A stretch of 64,000 nt of DNA from Deuterostichococcus epilithicus (Eukaryota; Chlorophyta; Trebouxiophyceae; Prasiolales; Stichococcaceae), in the NCBI GenBank assembly GCA_033439295.1, contig JAVTLE010000013.1:434001-498000 (forward strand), written 5' to 3'. The notes beneath the pieces are model-generated. The model saw only the letters and a list, made by a program, of their open reading frames with translations. It had not been told where the DNA came from and searched no databases. Position numbers and translations under genes: made by a program. Shown one piece after another: positions 23,507 through 35,280 of the stretch (position 1 is the stretch's first letter; the number at the start of each line of letters is the position of its first letter).

Positions 23507-25805
23507 TCAATAGTCGTGCAGGCCTTCACCTGCAGTCTGGCGGCTCCGATCACGACATGCAATGCTGCGCAGTGTCATGGCAGTGGTGACAGCCAGGCTC
23601 GCACGCTGCCTGGCGCATGCCGAAGCCAGGGTGGAATCTACCAAGCAGACGACGAGGACATGAGAGGCGTACCCATCGCCGTTCTGCAGGACGAAGCTGC
23701 GCGTGAGCATACGGTCCACATACAGGATGCCCTGTAGCGCGCAATGAGGGGTCAGCCGGGGCCCATAGCGCCAACGCCCCCAGGCGAGCTTTCGGTGCCA
23801 GGCCGCAAGTAAAGATCTTCGTGTCGCAGGTGCACTCGTACAGCAGGGTCCAGGCGGCGCGCAGCCGCCTGCACACCATTCCTGTGTTCCCAACGAGGCA
23901 GTCTGTGCGCCGACCTGCCACAACACCCACCTTGAGGTGGTCCACCTCGTGCTGCAGGATGCGCGCCTGCCAGCCGTGCGCCCGGAAACGCACCGGGTCG
24001 CCCATCGGCGTCACCGCTCTCACGTCCACCTCCAAGTATCGCTCCACCATTGCCTGCATTGCGAGGAAATGCATACCCATAACTCAGGGATACCAGGTTG
24101 CAGGGGTGTGCAGCGGCTCCGAGTATCGTGTCACCACCTCCACTCACCAGATCATGCGCCGCAGCCTGCATGTTGAGCTCACGCACTGGTGAAACGATCT
24201 GTTGAAGGAAGTGCAGCAGCTCTGAGCTCCGCGACATTGCTTCCAGAGAGCGTCGCTCACCACCGCCTGGAGGCGGTGCAGTCATTATTCAACCCCCGTT
24301 TAGTGGTTCCACAGCTGCGCCGCCACGACATGCACTCTGGCCATTTATTGTGTACTGCGCACCCTCAGCGCCACGGCTGAAGCCACCCTCGAGGGTGGCG
24401 GGGCGAAACTACAGCACGGCGGCAGCGCCTACAGCGATGCTCACACCGTCCCACGATTATCCCACAGCATCCCACCCGAGGCAATGGCAGACCCCGGCCG
24501 TGACACGGCAATGTGCAGCAAAGGCGTTTCCTACACTTGATGTCAAGCCTCGCAACAACACCTCGAAGGACCTCACCGCGTAACCGGGCACGGAGAGGCA
24601 GCCCTCCATGAAGCGCGCCCCCGCGCGGCCGACGGGGCGCAGCACCGGGTTGACGAGCGCCAGGGGGCGGAAAGGACGCCGCTGCCGCTGCTCCAGCCAC
24701 TCGGGGTCCTGCCCCGCCAGATACTCCTCCTGGTCCTCCAGCACGATGACCTGAATGAGAATGTAGACACAGTTGGGCGGCAGCGCAGGAGCCGGCTTGA
24801 TGCAGCCCGGTCGCGCAGCATTGGGCGAGGCTCCGGGTGGCGTCCACCGCCCGGCCGCAGCCCACCAGCTCAGTAGCCTTCTTGGCGGGTTGCAGCGCAG
24901 GGTTGGAGGCGTGATCCGGGAAAGGCTGGGAGGTGTAATGCGGGGATGATAGGCAGTGGCTCCACCCCGGGGAGAGCTGTCTAACACAGTCGTGCAAATG
25001 TTTTCGCACGACCACAAGGAGCGCAGTGGGCGCCACGGAGCTTGGTGCCGCAATCGGCGCCGCTGCCAGCACCACGAGATTCCCATCTCTAGAAATCTAC
25101 ATACTTTCCATATCCACAACTTGTCCAAATCACCGCACACCTGCAGATTGATGCCAATCTGGGGTGCCGCAAGGCCCACGCCCGGCGCCGCACGCATTTC
25201 AGCGTACATGTCCGCCACGATCTCGATGAGCTCGCCCTCGCCCAGCATGGCCTCCGGCACCGGCAGCGCCGGCTGCGGGGGCATCAAGGGCATGCGCATG
25301 AAGCAGCAGCGGGGGACAAGGCACCGGTGGCGTCGACAGTCATGCCGTGCATTTAGGTTGTCGGTAGCTGGATAACGTGTTGCTGGTCCTCTTTGATGTG
25401 TTGCAGTACGTTCCTGCTTGCACGGCCCAAAAAGAGCGCATGAAGCCTCCAGGTCAGGCGCTGGTGCACTGCCGCAGGCTGACGTGGAGTCCTCATGCTT
25501 TTGCTGGACGATGAAGCTTAGGATACTTGTGCTGTGATTGCACGTTGCATCCAGGAAGCTAATCAAGACACCTGTCTGAGGATGTTGTTGCCGGCGAAGA
25601 CGATGGCAGAGTCCTCGTCTGCTGGGATCGCCCCTGTGCGGCCACTGCGCCTGCTGGCGGCTGATCGTCCTCGAGCCGCCGCAGCAGCAAGCCTTCTGTG
25701 TGTCTGAGGCTGAGCAGGGCCGCATCTGGCGACGCATGCGGCGCTAGGCATCATCAAACTTGAGCTCAACCCACGAGCCATCATCGCTCTTGAAGCGGCG
25801 ATCAT
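23507..25805 (-). CDS. Peptide deformylase, organellar (PDF1A-like)
   Basis: Removes the formyl group from N-formyl-Met of nascent organelle-encoded proteins; a metal-dependent hydrolase. Five minus-strand exons chain in phase 0: 25805-25572, 25272-25141, 24750-24577, 24053-23931, 23731-23507 (TGA). All three family motifs are intact: motif I GVGLAAPQIG, motif II EGCLSVPGY and motif III QHEVDHL, with Cys and two His as metal ligands and the catalytic Glu in HEVDH. The start is the ATG at 25805. The open frame extends further upstream without another ATG. The first 60 residues are rich in Ala, Arg and Ser and acidic-poor, as in a plastid or mitochondrial presequence. After GILYVDRML the last 60 or so residues are not family-like, so the true 3' end could differ. 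Spacing and residues fit eukaryotic PDF1A better than PDF1B. Confidence 0.95.
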
Positions 25806-26239
25806 GGTGGCGGCGACCAGTGGCGCAGGAGGGAAGAGTATCAATCAAATCTTGCTGGTTGTTTTGCTCAGGTTGTTGAGGCCGATCGGGTTCCAAACTG
25901 CACCCGCTGTGGGTTCGACATATGGGGGATGGCGCTTGGCGTGGTCAGCTGATTGGCCTGACTGATGTAGTCACGACCTTGGCGGGTTTCGATGTGCTGT
26001 GCGGGTGGACATGAGCAACAATTTGGTGTGGACTGTGGAGCGGGTCGGCGTCAGCAGAGCAGCTGACGAATTTCAAGATGGCTGTACGCCGCCGATTTCC
26101 GCCGATCACCGACCAGTTGGATAGAGCCGATCAGTCAAGACCAACAATGCCAGCTAATGTCCCCGCAACTAAGGAAACGAGAACCAAAGTGCGAGCGGGT
26201 AGAATGCACTCAGGCGGGGTCGGCCAAGCGTGTGCACAG
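25806..26239. other. Intergenic stretch
   Basis: Lies upstream of the deformylase start and downstream of the next minus-strand gene. Lower GC; no exon could be supported. Confidence 0.5.
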
Positions 26240-28737
26240 TCACAAAACCAACAATGCCAGCCTTTCGATGTCTGCCCAGCCGTAATAGATGCTTGTTGCT
26301 AGCAGCATCACGCGTCTGGCTGCCGCACCATCATGAAGTTTAGAAAGCGCCGCCCAGCGTCTTTGCCGGGTCGGGCAGCCTTCCAACCAGCGCCCACATA
26401 GACACCAGGGCCTACAGCCTGCGAGCAGTGCAGATGGCTCTGACGGCTCCGTACAAATCTGCAAAGTGTGTCTCAGATAGCACACCCATGCAGCCGCACA
26501 GGTGCCCTTGATGGAGCGACATCATGTTGGGCAGCTGGCGGCAAAGTACACGGCAAAGCAGCCACTGGATAACGATTTCCACTGCTCACCCGTAAGTAGT
26601 CTGAAAGACCGCCTGAAAACGGCCACCGCGGCGGCCGCGGCTGCGGCCATGCAGCGTCCGGCAGGTCGCCCCCCGACAGCGCCAGCTGCCCCGGGTCAAC
26701 ATATTCTAGTTGCGCGTCCGCCACCTCCCGCGTTGCTGCACTCCATGCAGCAGTTGAGGCTTGAAAGCAAGGTGTTACTGCGCACGGTGCCTGAGCACTG
26801 GGGGCGTCCTGTTGTGGCTGTTTGGTGCACGACGCCTCCCAGCCTGGGACATTGAAGGCTTGGGGCTCGCAGCAGCACGCTCGTACATGCTGCAGCACCT
26901 CTCTTGGGGCTGGCCGCACCCCTGCCACTCAAGCCAGCCAGTCCAAGAGCGACCCATATTCGCACTGCGCTGCGGCCAGCCGCTGGCGCCGACATCGTCT
27001 GCACTGCCGCTGCACTTGGTATGATGGTGCTGCTCATGGTGGCGCTGAAGTGCAGCGAGTGCAGCTGTCAGCACATCACACAATGCTGCTGCCTGTGGCG
27101 GCAGCTTTGCACCACAGCATGCGGCTGCTCAGCTGCGCATCTGGTGTGATGCTGATGCTGCCCATGGTGCACGAGAAGTACAGCATCTGCAACATGCTGC
27201 ACGGCACCTGGCACGATGCTGCTTCCGATGGTGGTGCGGAAGTAGAGAGGGTACAGGAAGTCGCCCAGGCGGCCCTTGCCGACGTCCACCCGACCCAGCA
27301 GCTCCTCATTTTCGGGGTGCAAGAAGAAGGTCTTGGAGAAGCGGTCCAGCCGCAGCGCACCCGCCAGCCGGGGCGCCGGCGTCGCAGCGCGGCCCCCAAA
27401 GACGGCCACCTGCGCCCGCCATTACTTCACTTCATTGCGGCTGAGTACAGCAGCTTGTGACCTCAGTAGTCCAGATGGACAGCATGCGGACGCGGTGCCG
27501 CCGGAGGTTGTCGCCCTACCGACATGCGCCGCTGCCAGCGTCTCGAGAGAAGGAATTGGCAGCGTTCAGAGGTGCCTGATCTACAAGTACAAAAACAAGC
27601 AAATTCTGGTGGCCCGACTCCAGCTCAGCACTGCACAGCGCGCGGCGTCGGGGAGCCAACCATAGAGGGTCCAGTGTGAGGGGCGGCGGCGGTGTCGACA
27701 GAAGGCATAGGGAAAAGCCCCGCTCACCTGGCCGACCTCGTCGGGAAAGTCCTGCCACTGCGAGTAGCCGGGCCCGATGGCAGCCTGCGCCGCGGGGCCG
27801 TCTGCGATGTACCGCTCCGCAGACGTGCGCCACAGCCGCTTGATGTCGCTGCAGCACGCATCGAGGCACGCTCAAGCGCATTGACAGCGATCACGATGCA
27901 TGCCGGCTGCGCTTCGTGATGGGGAGACTCGGCAGCGTTGCTCAAGGCCAGCACTCGGGGGACCCACCCTGCGGTGACCATGTCGAGCAGCTTGGCCCGC
28001 AGATGCGGCGGCACATCCCGGATTGCGCTCCTGCACCAGCAAGACCGGAGCATGTGGGGGGGTCGAGAAGCCGTGTGTCTTTCGGCCGCCGTGGCACGGC
28101 ACCTGTGGCCTCTGCAGCTGCTTGGCATAGACAAGCAGGGGCAGGACTGACAGCCTGCATCTGACCTGCTGTGAGTCCTGTAGTTGGTTAGGGCGCATAG
28201 GAGCAGCGTTCACCACAGTGTCAGGGCACGGTTGAAGGTCGCCGGGTCGCTGGGCGCCATCACGTGCACCAGCTTCAGCAGGTCGGCTGCCCGCTTCAGG
28301 CGCCGCTCACCCTCCTGGGAACCGATTCTGTCGTGCTGCGGCGCGGCCTGACTAGTGGGCATCGGCTGCTGGGCGCCTTCAGGCAGGCTACGGGACTCTG
28401 AGGCACCGCCCTTGACGCCGTCGGCGACGTTGCTGTCCGAGTCACTGGACGACAGCGTCTGGGCATCAGACGCCGCGGCTGGCAGCCGCCGCGTGGATCT
28501 GACATGCCCGGCCTGCACCAGATCCGGCTTGTGGCTGTGGCACGGCGCTCGCGCGGCTGTTGTCGCGCCGCCGTCACGCTGGTACAGCCGGCGGCGCATG
28601 GCCGTCATGCCAGCTGCTCTGCTGGCGAAGCCGTAACTGGCTGCTTGGTGGCAGTGTGCAGCGCTTCGCCAATCCTGCGCGGCAGGCGCGCTGCGCTGCT
28701 GCCCAATGAGGCCGCCAGTCACCCACGCCATCGTCAT
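26240..28737 (-). CDS. Probable organelle-targeted protein, unknown function
   Basis: Starts at ATG 28737-28735. Exons 28737-28214, 28030-27968, 27848-27728 and 27409-27215 join in exact phase. A further exon around 26740-26590 (ADAQLEYVDPGQLALSGGD) and an open stretch at 26485-26240 probably form the 3' end. The first 100 residues are rich in Ala, Arg, Ser and Gln with few acids, like a mitochondrial or plastid presequence, followed by a Ser/Asp patch. The mature part contains LKRAADLLKLVHVMAPSDPA, RAKLLDMVTAGDIKRLWRTS, YIADGPAAQAAIGPGYSQWQ and LGDFLYPLYFRTT. No named domain was recognised. The first exon ends TG and the next begins G, rebuilding a Trp codon, which supports the chain. Its fourth exon has two degenerate copies in the following intron. 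Confidence 0.6.
27018..27190 (-). repeat. Two degenerate copies of an exon 3' end
   Basis: On the minus strand the real exon end (27250-27215) reads YFRTTIGSSI followed by a gtgcca donor. Two related segments follow in the intron, at about 27180-27145 (reading FSCTMGSISI) and 27053-27018 (reading FSATMSSTII). Spacing is roughly 70 and 130 bases, so this looks like a decayed tandem array. Confidence 0.7.
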
Positions 28738-29120
28738 GGGCAAGGTAGGGCTTGGTTGCCGTTCAAGTCTCGGGCAGGTGAGCAGAATAGAGAACTGATG
28801 ATCAGTCTCGGCAACACGAGCTTCAAAACAGCCGCTATACGATGTTTGCAGGACGGTTCGGTGGGATCAAGAGGCGCACACGCCGCCGACTCGGCCTCTG
28901 TGTGCACGATACAACAGCCACATTGATGTGCTCAAGCTTTGTGCAATGCCCCTTCGGTCTGCGCACAAGGAAGCTGCGACATCCCCCAGAGCCCAGACTT
29001 TCCAAACCCTTTGACGAAGCCTCGCACGTGATCAATATTGATCCTGATGACGCTGCAGCGCGCATTTGCTGTTCACCAAGTTTGACGTTCGCGACGCAAA
29101 TCATTCGATCAGTAACAGCT
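28738..29120. promoter_or_regulatory. Divergent intergenic region (candidate bidirectional promoter)
   Basis: 383 bases separate two ATGs that point away from each other, the unknown minus-strand gene at 28737 and the AKR2-like gene at 29121. No specific element could be assigned. Confidence 0.4.
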
Positions 29121-32100
29121 ATGGCAGCCTACGCCAGGGCCTTCTGCCCAACGACAGCACGGCAGCCGCCGGCATGTCATGGGACACAAGCACCCACATG
29201 CAGCTTCACCAGCAGCGCTACAGCGTTCCGGCGAGGCGCTAATCCACTGACGGCCGCGACTTGCCCCTCTGCACACCGGGCATGCGGGCGGCGCAGCCTT
29301 GTCGTGCGATCAGATGCGCGCTCCGAATTTGAGTCGAGGATCGAGAAGGAGGATGCTGCGCGAGACGCCGAGGCGCAGCCCAGCATGCAGCAGGAGATCG
29401 AGATGCTCAGAGCGCAGGGTCCGCCGGCTGGCATGAGCCAAGAGGATTTCGAAAAGCAGATGTCCGCATACGAGCAGGCCATGAACGACCCTGCGGTGCG
29501 CATTACTGGAGACGCAGATTTGCGTTCACGTATCCTGGCACCATCGCTTCACGAGGCAATTCCTGCGACATGCTGTTGATTCCTTGCGCTCGATTCTGTC
29601 GAGACGAACATACTGTTGGTACTGACTTTCCACTTGGCGGCGATGCACCAGAAATTGAGGAGCTCAAGCCTGCATGCCGCAGGCGCGCAAGCAGCTGGAG
29701 CAGATGCAGCAGATGGCGCAGCAGCCGGAGATGCAGGAGCAGATGGCGCAGATGGCGGCCGTCATGCAGAACAAGCAGCTCATGGAGCGCATGCAGGAGC
29801 TACGGGTGCGCTCCGTCGTCTGGTCATTTCTTGCCGCAAGGCTTCCAGTCACTCCGCAAGCGGACAACACTTTCGTAACCAATCGCAACCCCCTCAGACA
29901 CACCAGCACCGTGTTGCGTTGCCTGGGTGCCTGCAACCAAGCCCCGAGACCTGGATGCCAGGGCACATGTGCACAGTGCACACTGTGTGTTGCAACTCGA
30001 GGGCTGTGCTAGCGTTCCTTCTGGTGCTCCCTCGTTCAAAGATTGACCGCTGCATCAAGCAGTATCGGATTCATTGTTTCCAAGAGTCTGGGGTCCCGCT
30101 CTCTCTCCATGCATGCATGGTGCATCACCGGGGTCCTGCTCTCTTTCCGTGCATGCGTGATGCATCACCGTCGCCGTCGATTCGCGGATGCGTCAACCTC
30201 ACCTCCGCCCCTGTGGTACGCACAGGGGTCTGAACTATTGGAACGGATGGAGCAACTACGGGTGAGCACCTGATTCCTTGCAAGTGAAGGGGTTGGGTGT
30301 GAGGCACAGGCGGGCAGATGCCCAGCTAGCACAGTGCGACGTCACGGCCGCCACCCACACCACACCGTCACCCAATTTGGCTTGGCGGCAAACCGGGTGC
30401 AGCCGTATCGCGTCACGTGTCCCGGCATCAGGCCCTCAAGCCCTTGGGCTGCCATTCGCTTGGCAACCCCTTTCCACCGCTGGCATTCGGTCAGCCACCT
30501 GCGGTCCTGCTGCACAGTGGCGCACGTTCATGTCGAAGGGTCAGCGTTTGTAGTCACGGAACAACACAGAACCCACACACGGATGAGGTTCAAACCTAAC
30601 GCAAACCTCGCTCATTTGAGATGCAATGTGCGCAGGGCGACCCACATGTTGCGCCCTTCTTCGAGGCGGTGCAGTCGGGCGGCATGGCGGCGCTGCAGTC
30701 GTACATGGGCAACCCGGAGTTCCTGGCCATGCTGGGCGACAAGCTCGGCGACATCGACATGGGGCTGCCGGGGGAGAGCAAGCCGGCGGGCGCACCGGCG
30801 CCGCCGCCGTCCGCCGGCGCCCCCGGCGCGCCGCCGCCGCCGGAGATTGAAAACCTGTTGCAGGCCGCCAAGTGCGTGTTTTCCGCAGCAGCCGCCTGCC
30901 CAGAAGTCTTGCAGGTTCTGACAGCAGAAGCTGCTGTGCTCAGCGGTACTCTCACACGTGGCGCGTGGGATGGTGCTCGGCTGCCGCACGCTTCTGGCTG
31001 CGAGACGAACCTTTCAGCTGCTCCACCGGTGCAGCAAGGAGCAGCCCAGTGCGCCTTGCTGTCTGCGCCAGTACCGGCAAGGTCTGTATCATTCATCCTC
31101 CCACCATGGACCGAAGCTCCTGTGCAGGCCTGCCAGCAGCAAACTGCTTCTGTGTGCAACCTGTAGGTATGGCGACCTAGAGGCGACAGAGGATCTCATC
31201 GCCGTGGGGAACGACGTAAACGCCGTGGACGCCGAGAAGCGCACGCCGCTGCACTACGCCGTCGCCTACAGGTGCGCCACCGCACTGCTGGTGCAGCGTA
31301 TCTGCAGCAGTTCTCTGCTCTCGTAACGCGACGGACAAGTCGGACGAACTGCCAGTGGCAGCAGAGGTCGCATCGCCAGTGCAGCTCTGGAGGCAGGGCT
31401 GTTGTCCAGGGATATTGCCGGCACGCACACAGAAACAGCACTCGTAGAGCTGCAGCAGCAGCCTTTCCTGCACTCGTCGCGCTGCTGGCAGTGCCCATTT
31501 GGGAGCAGCTGCCCGAGGCCTCCTGGCAAGGCAGAAAACAAAGCCCATTTCGATGCTGAGCTGGGATCAACCTGCAGGCAACTCGCAGGCGACCCCGGAA
31601 TGGTGTGACAAGGTGCTGAACGGCGGCAAGCCAAGGGCAATTTGACGTATGGTTTCTCATGTAGACCATGGCAAACTCGTTCATTGTAGGCACATGGGGG
31701 TGGCGGAGGAGCTGCTGAGGGGCGGCGCGGACCTTGGGGCGACAGACAGCAAGGGTAACACGCCGCTGCACTACGCAGCCGGCTACGGCAGGTGCGGGAG
31801 CCCCTCCCGCGAATGCCGCCTTTTGCCGCAAAGGCACAGCGTCCGGCCGGCGCGCTGGCGGCCGGTTGCCAGCGGGCGGCGGCAGGCTGCCTGGGCGCTG
31901 ATCAGGCCGGCAGCGGAAAGGAGGGCCCACACTCTGCGCCTGGAGCAAGCAGCTGGGTGTTGCCTCCTGTTGCAGCTGGCATAGCGCAAGGGCAAAGCCG
32001 CATGTGGCGCATGGGAGGGTGTGAAGCATCCTAGCCAGCGTGGTGTGACCCATTCGTTGATGCTGTGCCCTGCATGCAGGAGCGAGTTTATAGCGCGTCT

Positions 32101-32447
32101 GCTGGAAGCGGGCGCCGATGGCAAGCTCAAGAACGACAGCGACCACACGCCCTTCGAGCTCGTCAGGTGCCCCGCCGGCCCGCCTCCTGTTCATGCCGCC
32201 GCACACTCCCTGCTCAGCCGTCCTGCTTGTGACACCGGCCTTCTCGATCGACACAGGCAGGCATCACACAGCATGCAGGCATCACCCAGAAGAGATACGT
32301 CCCGCGATATTTCTGCCTAACCTTCATCGCTGCATCTGATGTCCTGGTGCTGAAGCTGTGTTGCCTGCCCGCAGCATGGAGCAGCGCAACCCGCTGAACC
32401 AGGAGCCAGAAGCCTTTGAGCAGCTCAAAACGGCCGCTGGCATGTGA
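29121..32447 (+). CDS. AKR2-like STI1/ankyrin-repeat protein with plastid-type presequence
   Basis: Exons 29121-29495, 29683-29805, 30226-30261, 30636-30871, 31167-31271, 31690-31791, 32080-32166 and 32375-32447 (TGA) all join in exact phase. In order: an N-terminal Ala/Ser/Arg-rich presequence with a cleavage-like [10 protein letters not shown] near residue 65; an acidic Gln/Met-rich helical region ([16 protein letters not shown]); an STI1-type helix ([20 protein letters not shown]); a Pro/Ala linker; and three ankyrin repeats ([25 protein letters not shown]). The STI1-plus-ankyrin order is that of plant AKR2, a cytosolic chaperone for plastid outer-membrane proteins. Here the N-terminus suggests import into the plastid instead (inference). 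The 36-base third exon copies the end of exon two (LLERMEQLR versus LMERMQELR). The ankyrin exons are all phase 2 with Arg codons split at the junction. Confidence 0.88.
30090..30169. repeat. 40-bp tandem repeat in an intron
   Basis: Two adjacent 40-base units (30090-30129 and 30130-30169) starting GGGGTCC and ending TGCATCACC differ at only a few positions. They lie just upstream of the 36-base exon of the AKR2-like gene. Confidence 0.9.
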
Positions 32448-32804
32448 CGTGGGCCATGGAGACAGTGCCGAGTGGCTTTTGTTGCTTTGGATCTGACGCA
32501 TGTACGCGAATGGACATCACATGTAGAGTGTGTACTTGTACTGGTGCTCGCAGCGATGCTGACGCGGTGCAGTTGCTTTGCCTCGCTGGCATCGTGCCCC
32601 CTTTCCATCGGACGCGCGGTACGACATCACAGCATATTGTCCGACTTGACGTCCAAACAAGATCGTTGTTTCTTGTGTCTCTCTTGCCTTCCTCCATCCG
32701 CCATCCTCTCAACAGCCCGCGGATCGGCTCAGATCGTGCACTCGTCGGTCGTGCACCCCAGCTTGGTTTTGGGCCCTCCACCCCAGCCCCGAAGCTTCTC
32801 CGGC
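32448..32804. other. Intergenic stretch
   Basis: Lies between two plus-strand genes, the AKR2-like gene and the secreted protein. No coding exon is supported. Confidence 0.5.
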
Positions 32805-34229
32805 ATGAAGATTGCAATCGCGGGCTGGGTCGCGCTGCTGTGCGGCGTCCACAGCACCTTCGCGCAGGCTGCCGAGGTGCGATGACCTCCTGCTGCTTCC
32901 CCTGATAATGCTGATGATCGGCGCGTCGTGGCTCAGCATTGGCGACAAACAGAAGGCGACGCCTGCAGTGCAACACTCCAAAATCTGTGCCCTAGATGAA
33001 CCCTGCGGAATTAGTTCCGCAAGGCTGCACTACGCGTGGGAAGACCGGTACTGGTGATGTCCTGGTGTTTGTACTCAACGTGTCCTGGTCGGTCGACGCG
33101 TCAACAGCCTTTGAATTGAGGCTGTTGAGTGCTTTCTACTCCATCAAAGTGCTTACAGCCTCGATCTGAGTGTGCGGCAGAATCTGTCGCGGCTGCAGGT
33201 TCCTGTGCCGGAGGCTTGTCGTCGATAGCCGTAGTTGTCAAGCACACGATAGGTCGCTGCCATGAGGTTTCAGCGCAAAATTGCCGCTGACTCAATGTCC
33301 TGTGGCGATTGCAGGAGCCGTTCTTGAGCCACCAGGCACGGCGCAGCCTGCAGGCCGGCGGCGACAATGCCGTGATGTTCACTAATGTGCAGACAGTGCG
33401 CGGCATCAGCACCAAGAGCAGCAAGGTGGCCATAGCAGGGGCATCCGGGAAGGTACCAGCAATCACGCTGACGCGAACCGCCAACCCTGAGAAAGGCGCG
33501 GCAATCCGCTTCGCCAGTGTGGCATGGCGGAACCTGGGCGATGCAGGTGAAATCTCCCCTCAATCTAATTGGCAAGAAGGGCAGATGGGTGCATGCACGC
33601 ATGGACGATTGCGTGCGCATCCGGAACTAGCATTTGGGTGCCCGCTGCAAAGCGACGCTTCCCTCACTATATGGTCGCCAATGCCACAGGACCTAAGCGC
33701 TGTCATCGACGCAGGGGGCTTCGTCGTGGGCAGCCTGCCGCCGGGGCAGGAGCAGTCGAGGATGGAGGTGGCACTTGCGGCCGGGCCGGGCGGTGGCCCC
33801 GGCCATGCGTCGGCAGCGTCGTTCATCATGTCCGCAGTGAGCGGCAAGTTTGCCCAGTCGCTCAACCGGCGGCGGCGCCTTGCAGCGTCGTGCTCCCAGA
33901 AGTCGCTCGCTGTGCGCTACAACCTCAGTGCAGAGTACAAGTCCTGCGACTTGTACAAAGCGGCGGTCGGTGCCAAGTATGGCGCGGCGGCGGCGGCGGC
34001 TGCGGCGTGCAGCCCGGGCGCCGATGGCCGCGTGAATGTACCAGTGGGGCTGCCAGTGACCAAGCGCCTCAAGTTTGCGGACGAGATCACGGTTGTGAAG
34101 CTCAAGGCGCCAGCCGGCCAGAGCTTCAACCGGGTGCTGATCAGGCTGGATCCAATGTGTGGTTCAGCATACTTTGTGAAGAGCACTGTCACTCTCGGAG
34201 CCGGGCGGCCGGTGCCGCCCAAGCCGTGA
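32805..34229 (+). CDS. Secreted protein of unknown function
   Basis: Exon 32805-32876 encodes a classic signal peptide (MKIAIAGWVALLCGVHSTFA, cleavage after FAQA or nearby). It joins in phase 0 to a long exon, 33315-34229 (TGA). The mature protein of about 300 residues has strand-rich segments (NAVMFTNVQTVRGI, KLKAPAGQSFNRVLIRLD), an Arg-rich stretch (NRRRRLAAS), a short poly-Ala run and four Cys. It may be a cell-wall or extracellular protein. The part from 33547 to 33689 begins with a good donor and ends with a good acceptor, but its length (143) would break the frame if spliced. It is therefore kept as coding, though its composition differs from the rest. Confidence 0.6.
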
Positions 34230-35280
34230 CAGGGGGAGAGGGCGTGCAGCGAGAGGTGTCCTGGACATCTGCTGAACTGGAGAAGGGGGTGGAAAGGGGT
34301 TGGGCAGGCCTGAAGCCATGTCAGCCGCACGGCCGCTGCTGCGGGTGACGCTTCACACAAAGCGACATGTAGGCATTGTGGCGTGGTGCTCCAGCAAGTA
34401 GCTCCGATATAGCTGATGATGAGGTTCTGACGTGATTCCAGGAACATGACTAGCAGACCAGCAGGCAGCTGGCTCTGGCACAAACACCGCCGGCAGAATG
34501 CTTCCATTGAAATGGCTTGGGGTTTTGAAAAGACTGACAGCATGTGCCAGAATCATGAACCAACTGCTGCCTATGGCAACAATGCCCAGCAGAGAGACAC
34601 ATGAAGCCCGCCGAAACGGACCACAACACTTTTGACCAAATTTGTAAAATTATGAGTCCATTCACACGGACCAATCAACCGACTGGCAAGCAAAGCACAA
34701 CCACAACATTATAGGTACCTATCAACGAGTACAGAACCTTGCGCCCGAAAAAGCACTCGGGGACTGCCAACAGCTGCTGCTGGAAGACGTTAACACATGG
34801 CGCTGCGCAGCATCGACTCAGGCCCGTGATGATGATGATGAGATGTTTGCGCTGCGCTCTGTGTCGCATTTGCAGTGAAGGATGTGCGCCGCCCAGCCAT
34901 ACTGGAGGTCCAGCTCACAAGCTGTGGCGCAGCGACGCCAGCGCATCCGCCTTGAGGACGAGTCGACGGAAACGTGTACTTCAGCCCAAGAGAAAAAACA
35001 AGAATGCTAGCTCCTGGTCGGGTTCAGAAGCAGGTTAATGTTCACATACTCCATGCGTCTTGCCTTGAGGGCCAAGACCGCGCGGGGGGCACCGGCACAG
35101 CATCGTCCCTCCAGGCGACAAGGGGCTGCCATGCAGTGCGGTGGCGGGGGCACCAGTGTCCAGCTGACAAGCCGCTCATGCATTCGACATGACCCCTGCG
35201 GTCACCTCGGTCCCAAAAGAAACTCTTCAGAGGCACAGAGGGGAAAGGAATGTCGGCTGGTGCCTCCCTAGACGCCGCAC
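34230..35280. other. Intergenic stretch
   Basis: AT-richer than its surroundings. Short frames on the minus strand (34450-34869) are broken by TGA and have no chaining partner. Probably 3' flanks of two convergent genes. Confidence 0.45.
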
